Of a DNA stretch of 6,606 bases, positions 1 through 5,745 are shown one piece after another. Origin of the DNA: PHET01 sp038202795 (lineage in GTDB: Bacteria > Actinomycetota > Coriobacteriia > Anaerosomatales > PHET01); contig JBBREQ010000115.1 in assembly GCA_038202795.1 (NCBI GenBank), forward strand, positions 1 through 6,606, read 5' to 3'. Each line of letters opens with the position of its first letter. The first letter of the stretch is position 1. Below the pieces are notes generated by a model that worked only from the letters and a program-made list of their open reading frames with translations, made no database searches and was not told the origin of the DNA. A program made the translations under genes and the position numbers.

Positions 1-1407
1 CACCTGGTCACCGAGGGCCAGGACGGAGCGCCCGACCTCATCTACATCGACCTGCACATGTGTCACGAGGTCACGAGCGCCCAGGCCTTCGAGGGCCTCC
101 GGATAGCGGGACGCGGCGTGCGCCGCTCCGACCTCACCATCGCGACCGAGGACCACAACACCCCCACACTCGACATCGACCTGCCGATCGCGGACGAGAC
201 CAGCCGCATTCAGATCCAGACGCTGCGCGACAACGCCAAGGAATTCGGCGTCCGCATCCACTCGCTGGGTGACGCCGACCAGGGCGTCGTCCACGTCGTC
301 GGCCCGCAGCTTGGCCTGACGATGCCTGGCATGACGGTCGTGTGCGGAGACTCCCACACCTCGACGCACGGGGCCTTCGGGGCCCTCGCGTTCGGCATCG
401 GCACGTCCGAAGTCGAGCACGTGCTTGCCACGCAGACGCTGCCGCTCGGCAAGTTCAAGACCATGGCGATCAACGTGAACGGCACTCTTCCCAAGGGCTC
501 GACCGCTAAGGACATCATCCTTGCCGTGATCGCCAAGATCGGCACCGGTGGAGGACAGGGCTACGTGCTCGAGTACCGCGGCGACGCGATCACGACGCTG
601 TCGATGGAAGCGCGCATGACAGTGTGCAACATGTCGATCGAGGCGGGCGCCCGCGCCGGCCTGATCGCGCCGGACGAGACCACGTTCGAGTACGTCAAGG
701 GGCGTCCCCACGCCCCCGAGGGTGCGGACTGGGACGCGGCCGTCGACTACTGGAAGACGCTCGTCACCGACGCCGATGCAGTGTTCGACACCGAGATCGA
801 GCTCAACGCCTCCGACCTCGAGCCCTTCGTCACGTGGGGCACCAACCCCGGCCAGGGCCTCCCGCTCAGCGCGAACGTGCCAAGTCCAGACGACTTCGCG
901 GACGAGCAGGACAAGGTCGCGGCCGCCAACGCAATCGCGTACATGGGACTGACGCCAGGAACGCCGCTTCGCGACCTCGCGATCGACACCGTGTTCCTCG
1001 GCTCGTGCACCAACGGCCGCATCGAGGACCTGCGCGCGGCAGCCGCGATCATCAAGGGCCGCACCAAGGCCCCCAACACGCGCTTCCTGGTGGTTCCCGG
1101 CTCCGCGCGCGTGCGGCTCCAAGCCGAGGCCGAGGGCCTCGACACTGTGTTCCTCGACTTTGGTGCCGAGTGGCGCAACGCCGGCTGCTCGATGTGCCTT
1201 GGCATGAACCCCGACCAGCTGAGGCCGCAGGAGCGCAGCGCCTCGACCTCCAACCGCAACTTCGAGGGCAGGCAGGGCAAGGGCGGTCGCACGCACCTCG
1301 TCTCGCCTCTCGTCGCCGCCGCCACGGCCATTCGCGGCACGCTGTCGTCTCTAGAAGATCTGCCAAGCCTCGACGGCCTCGACAACGCCCCCGCGGCGCT
1401 GGTTTAA
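1..1407 (+). CDS. leuC: 3-isopropylmalate dehydratase large subunit (5'-truncated by window)
   Basis: LeuC is the [4Fe-4S] large subunit of isopropylmalate isomerase. With LeuD it converts 2-isopropylmalate to 3-isopropylmalate in cytoplasmic leucine biosynthesis. The reading frame is open from base 1, and 468 residues are visible. Compared with E. coli LeuC only about a dozen N-terminal residues are missing, so the ATG at 58 is an internal Met, not the start. Hallmarks include VCGDSHTSTHGAFGALAFGIG, DETTFEYVKGR, VTWGTNPGQ, GSCTNGRIEDLR (cluster Cys codon at 1006-1008), GCSMCLGMNPDQ (cluster Cys codons at 1186-1188 and 1195-1197) and the substrate-binding stretch STSNRNFEGRQGKGGRTHLVSP. All three cluster cysteines are present, so the enzyme looks functional. 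Minor oddities are Cys where Val is common before HEVTS (near base 61) and Ser where Cys is common in ERSASTSNRNF; neither is a cluster ligand. It is co-transcribed with leuD, whose ribosome binding site overlaps the leuC stop. Confidence 0.97.
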   Translation, partial: HLVTEGQDGAPDLIYIDLHMCHEVTSAQAFEGLRIAGRGVRRSDLTIATEDHNTPTLDIDLPIADETSRIQIQTLRDNAKEFGVRIHSLGDADQGVVHVVGPQLGLTMPGMTVVCGDSHTSTHGAFGALAFGIGTSEVEHVLATQTLPLGKFKTMAINVNGTLPKGSTAKDIILAVIAKIGTGGGQGYVLEYRGDAITTLSMEARMTVCNMSIEAGARAGLIAPDETTFEYVKGRPHAPEGADWDAAVDYWKTLVTDADAVFDTEIELNASDLEPFVTWGTNPGQGLPLSANVPSPDDFADEQDKVAAANAIAYMGLTPGTPLRDLAIDTVFLGSCTNGRIEDLRAAAAIIKGRTKAPNTRFLVVPGSARVRLQAEAEGLDTVFLDFGAEWRNAGCSMCLGMNPDQLRPQERSASTSNRNFEGRQGKGGRTHLVSPLVAAATAIRGTLSSLEDLPSLDGLDNAPAALV

Positions 1408-1411
1408 GGAG
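1406..1411 (+). promoter_or_regulatory. leuD ribosome binding site overlapping the leuC stop codon
   Basis: AAGGAG lies 7 bases upstream of the leuD ATG, and its first two bases are the last two of the leuC TAA. This fixes the leuD start at 1419 and indicates translational coupling of the two subunits, which are needed in equal amounts. Confidence 0.85.
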
Positions 1412-1418
1412 AAACGCC

Positions 1419-2057
1419 ATGGAGAAATTCACTACCCACACCGGCGTCGGCGTCCCGTTGCGCCGCTCCAACGTCGACACGGACCAGATCATCCCCGCCG
1501 TGTACCTCAAGCGCGTCACGCGCACGGGCTTCGAGGACGCGCTCTTCGCGGCATGGCGAGGCGACCCCGAGTTCATCCTCAACCAGGACGCATACACGCA
1601 CGGCTCCGTGCTCATCGCCGGGCCCGACTTCGGCACCGGCTCCTCGCGCGAGCACGCGGTGTGGGCGCTCAAGGACTACGGCTTCAGGGTCATCCTGGCG
1701 TCGCGCTTTGCCGACATCTTCCGTGGCAACTCGGGCAAGCAGGGTCTGCTCACGGGCATCGTGAGCCAAGAGAACATCGAGCTGTTGTGGAAGGTGCTCG
1801 AATCCGAGCCCGGCCGCGAGGTGACGGTGTCGCTCGAGGACAAGACGGTCACGTGCGGCGAACTCACGGTGCCCTTCGAGATCGACGACTACGTCCGCTG
1901 GCGCCTCATGGAGGGCCTGGACGACATCGGCCTGACGATGCAGCACGAGGGCGACATCACGGCGTTCGAGGCCACCCGCGAGGCGTGGCGTCCCAAGACG
2001 TTGCCGGCCAAGACGGAGCCGAAGGTCGAGATCGTAGCAGCCCGTCCCGTCGGCTAG
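1419..2057 (+). CDS. leuD: 3-isopropylmalate dehydratase small subunit
   Basis: LeuD is the small (swivel-domain) subunit that completes the isopropylmalate isomerase active site with LeuC in leucine biosynthesis. The protein has 212 residues, starting MEKFTTHTGVGVPL. It carries the family signatures NVDTDQIIPAVYLKRVTRTGFE, DFGTGSSREHAVWAL (substrate-binding swivel loop), YGFRVILASRFADIFRGNSGKQGLL and the C-terminal LDDIGLTMQH. Length and motifs are complete. After the conserved core there is a C-terminal extension rich in Lys, Pro and Arg (TREAWRPKTLP onward), as is common in actinobacterial LeuD. The open frame extends far upstream, but the ATG at 1419 has a good ribosome binding site and matches the family N-terminus. 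The 3' end is unusual in two ways: its TAG interlocks with the stop of the convergent gene, and its last 84 bases are duplicated at 3818-3901. Confidence 0.97.
   Translation: MEKFTTHTGVGVPLRRSNVDTDQIIPAVYLKRVTRTGFEDALFAAWRGDPEFILNQDAYTHGSVLIAGPDFGTGSSREHAVWALKDYGFRVILASRFADIFRGNSGKQGLLTGIVSQENIELLWKVLESEPGREVTVSLEDKTVTCGELTVPFEIDDYVRWRLMEGLDDIGLTMQHEGDITAFEATREAWRPKTLPAKTEPKVEIVAARPVG
2054..2057. other. Interlocked convergent stop codons (CTAG)
   Basis: The palindrome CTAG supplies the TAG stop of leuD (2055-2057, plus strand) and the TAG stop of the zinc-ribbon gene (2056-2054, minus strand). The two genes therefore overlap tail to tail by 4 bases, leaving no room for an intergenic terminator. 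Any transcription termination must lie inside one of the coding regions, or the transcripts overlap. Confidence 0.9.
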
Positions 2058-3748
2058 TTTGGCTGGTTCCCGTTGTCGAAGTGCCTGGCCCACATCCTGT
2101 TGAGCACAGGGGCATCGATATCCCACCCGCGGGCAGCGGGATCGCCTGGGGGCGGCGCAGTCATGCGCCACCCGATGACCGGACCACCGTCCGCCTCGAG
2201 GTGCCAACCGCGCTTCTCCTGGAAGGCGAAATCGGCGACAGCGTCCGTGCCGGCGTAGGGATCAACGGGCGCGTCGCCGAAGCTCACGCGTGAGTCTTCG
2301 GCGCGAACCTGCGGTTCGTGGTCATTTCTCCATCGAATCTCGGGTCCCCCGCCGTGAGTGAACATGCCCAGGTAGACGCTGCTCTGTTCGAGGCGGGTGG
2401 GGACGTATGCGGTCTCGGTTTCCGGCTTGAGCCGTGCGTCGGGATTTCGTTGAGCCTTCGCAAGCGTCTTCGCTCGCCACGCGGATGCGCCCTTGCCGAT
2501 CACGACCGTCATCACCGGCACGATGATGGCGAACGGCACGAAAACCGCCAAGGAGATCAGCGCGGCTCCACTGTAGAAGACCCCCAAGCCGAGAAAGGGG
2601 ATGCAGGCAAGCAGCGGCAGGCCGAAGATCGCGGCGAAGATCGCGGCGGCTCCCCATCCCCACTTCTTGGCCGACTGGGCGACGGCCGCCGTGCCCACCG
2701 GCACGGACCCTTCCGCCTCGCCGGTGCGACCGTTAACGGCGAGGTAGTGCATCATCGGGCCGGTCGGGGTGTTCTCCTCGAAAGCGTAGAGCCAGACCGG
2801 CAAGAGGACGCTGATCCAGCGAGTTCCCTTGATCGAGGTCTGCTCGTGCTCCCAGCGCACCCCACCCGTGAACCCCGAGAGCGTCTGATTGACGTAGCCC
2901 CGCACGAGCGTGGCGAACAAGTCGGCGGCGCCTGCCATGGCCCCTGTCACATCGACGTCGCGCTTCTCATACGCGACGTCTTCCGTGATGTAGCGCGCAT
3001 CGAAACGCATCGCATGCTCGACGTCGAAGGGTTGGATCGCGTTGATGATGTTGGTGGTCGACACCGCCGCATACAGTGTCGACCGCGTCGACCTCGCCTC
3101 GATCGCCAGGTCGTCGACCAGCACATCCGCCTCGCGCATGACGGTGTGCACTTCAGTCTTGAACTGCTCGCTGCTGCCGGCGTCGGAGCTTCCGTAACTG
3201 CCTCGCTGCACCCACGCCCGCCCGTCGAGTCTCACCGTGACGTTGCCATCCACCACGAGGTAGGGCAGGTAAACCGCCTGGAGGGGCCGGGCCGCGAAGT
3301 CTTGAAGGAATTCCTCGCTCGCGTACGTGGTGCGAGTGGTGATATATGCCGCCATGCGTGCCGCTGCGTCCTCGCGCTTGATGTAGAACGGCAGGATCGC
3401 ATCTGGAACGGCCCCGTTGTCGACGGGTTTGTTAAGGGACAGCGAGTGGCGGCACCAGTGGCACACGGCCTGCAGCGTGGTGTCGGTGTTGATGGTGATG
3501 CTTGCACCGCATCCATCGCACTCGACGGTGACGAGGCTGGAGGTGTCGATGTTCTTGGCGCCGGTGAGCACCGATGTGCCGATGAGCGTGTCGATGCCTT
3601 CGCTGAGCTTGAGCTCGTCGGCGATGACGGCGGTATTCCAGCGCTGGTGGCAATAGCCGCATACGAGCCACCAGCCGTCGAAGGTCACGTCGCTCGACCC
3701 GCAACTGCCGCACTTGTTGACGCCGTTGCCAACCTGTTGCAAACCCAT
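2054..3748 (-). CDS. Membrane-anchored double zinc-ribbon protein (TFIIB-type zinc ribbon family), paralogue A
   Basis: Function unknown; 564 residues. The N-terminus has two Cys4 zinc ribbons: C13-x2-C16 with C30-x2-C33, and C77-x2-C80 with C96-x2-C99 (CHWCRHSLSL). A large middle domain of about residues 106-350 contains DAILPFYIKRED, AVYLPYLVVDG, AIQPFDVEH, FDARYI, GYVNQTL, LLPVWLYA and HYLAVNGRTG. Two hydrophobic segments follow at about 366-392 and 395-418, then a polar tail of about 145 residues rich in Asp, Pro and Gly. There is no signal peptide, so the zinc ribbons are probably cytoplasmic and the protein anchored late in its sequence. This architecture resembles actinobacterial proteins annotated only as TFIIB-type zinc ribbon-containing; a role in transcription is not implied. 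The ATG has a strong ribosome binding site. It is convergent with leuD (4-base overlap) and paralogous to the gene at 3977-5644. The paralogue confirms this frame over the long antisense open frame opposite it. Confidence 0.9.
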   Translation of the reverse strand: MGLQQVGNGVNKCGSCGSSDVTFDGWWLVCGYCHQRWNTAVIADELKLSEGIDTLIGTSVLTGAKNIDTSSLVTVECDGCGASITINTDTTLQAVCHWCRHSLSLNKPVDNGAVPDAILPFYIKREDAAARMAAYITTRTTYASEEFLQDFAARPLQAVYLPYLVVDGNVTVRLDGRAWVQRGSYGSSDAGSSEQFKTEVHTVMREADVLVDDLAIEARSTRSTLYAAVSTTNIINAIQPFDVEHAMRFDARYITEDVAYEKRDVDVTGAMAGAADLFATLVRGYVNQTLSGFTGGVRWEHEQTSIKGTRWISVLLPVWLYAFEENTPTGPMMHYLAVNGRTGEAEGSVPVGTAAVAQSAKKWGWGAAAIFAAIFGLPLLACIPFLGLGVFYSGAALISLAVFVPFAIIVPVMTVVIGKGASAWRAKTLAKAQRNPDARLKPETETAYVPTRLEQSSVYLGMFTHGGGPEIRWRNDHEPQVRAEDSRVSFGDAPVDPYAGTDAVADFAFQEKRGWHLEADGGPVIGWRMTAPPPGDPAARGWDIDAPVLNRMWARHFDNGNQPN

Positions 3749-3754
3749 GGTGAT

Positions 3755-3763
3755 CCCCTCCCC
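3755..3763 (-). promoter_or_regulatory. Ribosome binding site of zinc-ribbon paralogue A
   Basis: On the minus strand GGGGAGGGG sits 6 bases before the ATG at 3748-3746. This is a strong purine-rich Shine-Dalgarno sequence that supports the chosen start. Confidence 0.75.
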
Positions 3764-3795
3764 TTGGTGTTCCTGAACCTGAAGCGTATCGAGGA
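3764..3795 (-). promoter_or_regulatory. Conserved upstream block with a -10-like element, paralogue A
   Basis: The minus strand reads CGATACGCTTCA (3791-3780), then a TTCAGG/CAC stretch leading into AAGGGG. The gene at 3977-5644 has a matching CGATACGATTCA block at almost the same distance from its start (34 versus 33 bases from TACGMT to the start codon). TACGCT (3788-3783) fits the actinobacterial -10 pattern TANNNT and would give a leader of roughly 25 bases. No convincing -35 box was found at the usual spacing. The block could be conserved simply because it was duplicated. Confidence 0.35.
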
Positions 3796-3817
3796 CGAGT
3801 AACGAGCCGCCGTCAAC

Positions 3818-3901
3818 ACTCGCGAGGCGTGGCGTCCCAAGACGTTGCCCGCCAAGACGGAGCCGAAGCGGGAGATCGTCGCCGCTCGCGCCGTCAGCTA
3901 G
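3818..3901 (+). pseudogene. Decapitated copy of the leuD 3' end (28 codons including stop)
   Basis: This stretch aligns without gaps to leuD 1974-2057 at a constant offset of 1844 bases, including the TAG stop. I count 11 mismatches in 84 bases. Read in the leuD frame it gives TREAWRPKTLPAKTEPK, then REIVAARAVS, against VEIVAARPVG in leuD. Six of the nine differing codons are synonymous. There is no start codon: the frame is closed by TAA at 3800-3802, and no ATG or GTG lies between that and the copy, so it is not a gene by itself. It marks the upstream edge of the second duplication unit. An alternative is recombination with leuD-flanking DNA from a related strain. Confidence 0.88.
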
Positions 3902-3976
3902 AACGGACCTCTAGCCGCTGGGGTTCGCGACCGCGACGCTTCGGGGACCTTGCGGCTCTCACCGCCCTTGGATGAG
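3902..3976. other. Non-coding spacer between leuD remnant and paralogue B
   Basis: These 75 bases have no counterpart between leuD and paralogue A, where the genes overlap. Read on the minus strand they could be the remains of the paralogue B C-terminus: about 27 residues present in A after PPPGDP are missing in B. However, none of the three frames gives a convincing match to that tail, and two are closed by stops early on. There is no clear hairpin followed by a T run. Confidence 0.5.
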
Positions 3977-5644
3977 TCAAGTCACGCTCGCGGTGTCAGC
4001 TCCTGGAGGGGAACCCGACGAGCGCTGGCCCGCGATGGGCTCACCGTCCCCATCGAAACGGATGGCGTGCTGGTGATCCCATACAAGTCCGGCCGTCGCC
4101 TGGTCGTTCGCCGCGCGTTGATGAGCATCGCCGAGCACGACGTGAAACCTTCCGGCACGGTCCTGGGGACGATGGTCGTTCCTGCCGTCGATCTCGGGGC
4201 CGCCGCTGTGCGTGAATACGCCTAGAAGTTGGTCGTCTTTGTCCAATCGCGTGGGCGTGTATTTCGTTTGGAACTCAGGCTTGAATCGCGCTGCGGCGTT
4301 GCGTTGCACCTGCTCGACCGCGCCGTGACGCCACTTGGCGACACGCCTTGGCACTGCCAAGCCCTGTATGACCAGCAGAAGTCCGAGAAGCAAGAATGCG
4401 ACGCCAACGAGTGTCTTCTCCCAATCCCGGCTCCCCGCAGAGAGCGCGGGCAGAGACAGGAGCGCCAAAGCCGCGCCTGGCGCACAACAAATGGTGCCTG
4501 CGACCCAACCCCATCTCGCGGCCGAACGGCGGACGAGGGACTCATCGGTCGGCACCGACCCCTCTATGGCTCCGGTGCGCCCATTGACCGCGATGTAGTG
4601 CATCATCGACGCGTCGTCGGTGCGCTCCTCATAGGCGTAGAGCCATACCGGTAGCAGCATGCTGACCCACCGGGCGCCCTTGATCGTGGTCTGTTCGCTC
4701 TCCCACCGCACGCCTCCCGTATAGGCGCCAAGGGTCTGGTTGACGTACCCGCGGGCCATGGTCGCGAAGAGGTTGGCGGCGTGGGCGGTCGCGGCCGGTA
4801 CCTCCACGTCGCGCTTCTCGAACCCGACGCCGTCGGCGATGTAGCGTGCGTCGAAGCGCACCGCATGCTCAACGTCAAAGGGCTGAATCGCGTTGACAAT
4901 GTTCGTGGTGGACACGGCGGCGTGGAGCGGGGTGCGCGTCAATCGAGCCTCGATCACGAGGTCGTCAATGAGTAGATCCGCCTCGCGCCTCACCGTGAAT
5001 TCTTTGCTGCGGTACACGGTGCCGTCGGTCTCTTTTGAACCCGGCCCACCTACCCAACCAAGGCCTTGTTCCCACCCTCGACCGTTGAGCTCGACGGTCG
5101 CCTTTCCGTCTACGACAAGGTAAGGCAAGTACACGGCGTGAATGGTGGCGCTGTTGAAGTCGGCCTTGTAGGCCGCGCTCGCAAAGGTCGAGTGCAACGA
5201 GACGTATTGCTTCATGCGGCTGATCGCGTCGTCTCTTGTGACGTAGAACGGCAGGATCGCGTCGGGGATGGCCCCGTTGTCCACGGGGTGGTTGAGCGAG
5301 AGGGTGTGGCGGCACCAGTGGCAGGTGGCGCTGAGGGTGGTTTCGGTGTTGATGGTGACGGTGGCGCCGCAGCCCGAGCACTCGACGGTGATGAGGCTCG
5401 ATGTGTCGATGTCCTTGGCGCCGGTGAGTACCGATGTGCCCACGAGGTTCTCGATGCCTTCGCTGAGGTGGAGTTCGTCGGCGAGCACCGAGGTGTTCCA
5501 CCGCGCGTGACAGTACGCGCACACGAGCCACTTGCCATCGAAGCTAACGTCGCTTGACCCGCATGCGACGCACCTAGCGACGCCATTCGCGGGCGACCGC
5601 CCTGCCCCACCCGCAGACCCGGGTGTGATGTCGTCGGAGTGCAA
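3977..5644 (-). CDS. Membrane-anchored double zinc-ribbon protein (TFIIB-type zinc ribbon family), paralogue B
   Basis: Function unknown; 555 residues from a TTG start. It is collinear with paralogue A. Zinc ribbon 1 uses C25, C28, C42 and C45; zinc ribbon 2 uses C89, C92, C108 and C111. The middle domain has DAILPFYVTRDD, AVYLPYLVVDG, AIQPFDVEHAVRFDARYI, GYVNQTL, LLPVWLYAYEE and HYIAVNGRTG, followed by two hydrophobic segments at about 379-403 and 411-431. In the 93 residues spanning both ribbons, 72 are identical to A. The membrane segments and the tail after FTHSGGPEI are far less conserved, and B lacks the last 27 or so residues of A. The frame stays open upstream to an ATG at 5785, but TTG at 5644 has a strong ribosome binding site (AAGGGGGAA) and lines up with the start of A relative to the shared upstream block. 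It is probably divergently transcribed from dinF. It may be partly redundant with A or form a hetero-oligomer with it (inference). Confidence 0.87.
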   Translation of the reverse strand: MHSDDITPGSAGGAGRSPANGVARCVACGSSDVSFDGKWLVCAYCHARWNTSVLADELHLSEGIENLVGTSVLTGAKDIDTSSLITVECSGCGATVTINTETTLSATCHWCRHTLSLNHPVDNGAIPDAILPFYVTRDDAISRMKQYVSLHSTFASAAYKADFNSATIHAVYLPYLVVDGKATVELNGRGWEQGLGWVGGPGSKETDGTVYRSKEFTVRREADLLIDDLVIEARLTRTPLHAAVSTTNIVNAIQPFDVEHAVRFDARYIADGVGFEKRDVEVPAATAHAANLFATMARGYVNQTLGAYTGGVRWESEQTTIKGARWVSMLLPVWLYAYEERTDDASMMHYIAVNGRTGAIEGSVPTDESLVRRSAARWGWVAGTICCAPGAALALLSLPALSAGSRDWEKTLVGVAFLLLGLLLVIQGLAVPRRVAKWRHGAVEQVQRNAAARFKPEFQTKYTPTRLDKDDQLLGVFTHSGGPEIDGRNDHRPQDRAGRFHVVLGDAHQRAANDQATAGLVWDHQHAIRFDGDGEPIAGQRSSGSPPGADTASVT

Positions 5645-5649
5645 GGCGG

Positions 5650-5658
5650 TTCCCCCTT
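5650..5658 (-). promoter_or_regulatory. Ribosome binding site deciding a TTG start for paralogue B
   Basis: On the minus strand AAGGGGGAA precedes the TTG at 5644-5642, with 7 bases between AGGGGG and the codon. No ATG or GTG occurs in frame between the TTG and the first zinc-ribbon cysteine. The TTG also sits at the position equivalent to the ATG of paralogue A, so an alternative start codon is the best choice. Confidence 0.65.
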
Positions 5659-5690
5659 GTGCGTGCCCTTGAAGTGAATCGTATCGCCCA
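5659..5690 (-). promoter_or_regulatory. Conserved upstream block with a -10-like element, paralogue B
   Basis: The minus-strand block CGATACGATTCA (5686-5675) matches the one before paralogue A. TACGAT (5683-5678) is an acceptable -10 hexamer. No good -35 was found 16-18 bases further upstream. Similarity to the paralogue A upstream region ends near here. Confidence 0.38.
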
Positions 5691-5731
5691 GTCCAGCCCG
5701 TACCGTGGAGCCCTGGTGGCTTGTGACTATG

Positions 5732-5736
5732 AGGGG
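5732..5736 (+). promoter_or_regulatory. Ribosome binding site of the MATE transporter gene
   Basis: AGGGG lies 9 bases before the GTG at 5746 and is the best Shine-Dalgarno match upstream of any in-frame start candidate. An alternative GTG at 5716 lacks a comparable site. Confidence 0.55.
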
Positions 5737-5745
5737 CGGTGGACG

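Larger units (their letters stand above)
1974..3795. repeat. Tandem duplication unit, copy 1 (leuD 3' end plus zinc-ribbon gene)
   Basis: This segment contains the last 84 bases of leuD, the whole convergent zinc-ribbon gene and about 47 bases of its upstream region. All three parts have related counterparts in the same order and orientation at 3818-5690. Boundaries were set by eye where similarity fades. The copies are diverged: about 87 percent identical over the leuD tail, about 77 percent amino-acid identity over the zinc ribbons, and little identity in the membrane and C-terminal parts. Confidence 0.75.
3818..5690. repeat. Tandem duplication unit, copy 2 (leuD tail remnant plus zinc-ribbon paralogue B)
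   Basis: This is the counterpart of 1974-3795 in direct orientation: leuD tail remnant, zinc-ribbon paralogue B and about 46 bases of its 5' region. The offset between copies grows from 1844 bases at the leuD tail to 1896 at the gene starts. The extra length lies partly in the 75-base spacer 3902-3976, offset by a shorter B C-terminus. Similarity ends near 5690, where the sequence continues into the dinF promoter region, while beyond copy 1 comes the leuD remnant. That is the arrangement a single tandem duplication would give. Confidence 0.72.

Noticed and set aside
58..60. ATG at 58 as the leuC start.
   Set aside because: The frame is open upstream to base 1 and encodes the conserved LeuC N-terminal region ending in LIYIDLH, so the true start lies before the window.
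624..1418. An in-frame upstream extension of leuD starting at 624.
   Set aside because: This part overlaps leuC in another frame and translates to an Arg-rich shadow. LeuD proteins start with the MEKF-type N-terminus at 1419, which has a ribosome binding site.
2318..3802. A 494-codon open frame on the plus strand opposite zinc-ribbon paralogue A.
   Set aside because: It is antisense to a gene confirmed by a collinear paralogue with conserved cysteines. Its translation is rich in Arg, His, Asp and Val with no family signature, as expected for a mirror frame in high-GC DNA.
3796..3976. A mobile element or attachment site as the cause of the leuD tail copy.
   Set aside because: No transposase, integrase, terminal inverted repeats or tRNA are present, and the repeat continues into the neighbouring gene. 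Tandem duplication explains it without an element.
3902..3976. A rho-independent terminator between the leuD remnant and paralogue B.
   Set aside because: Only short, imperfect GC-rich inverted repeats (around GGTTCGCGACC) are seen, with no T run after them on either strand.
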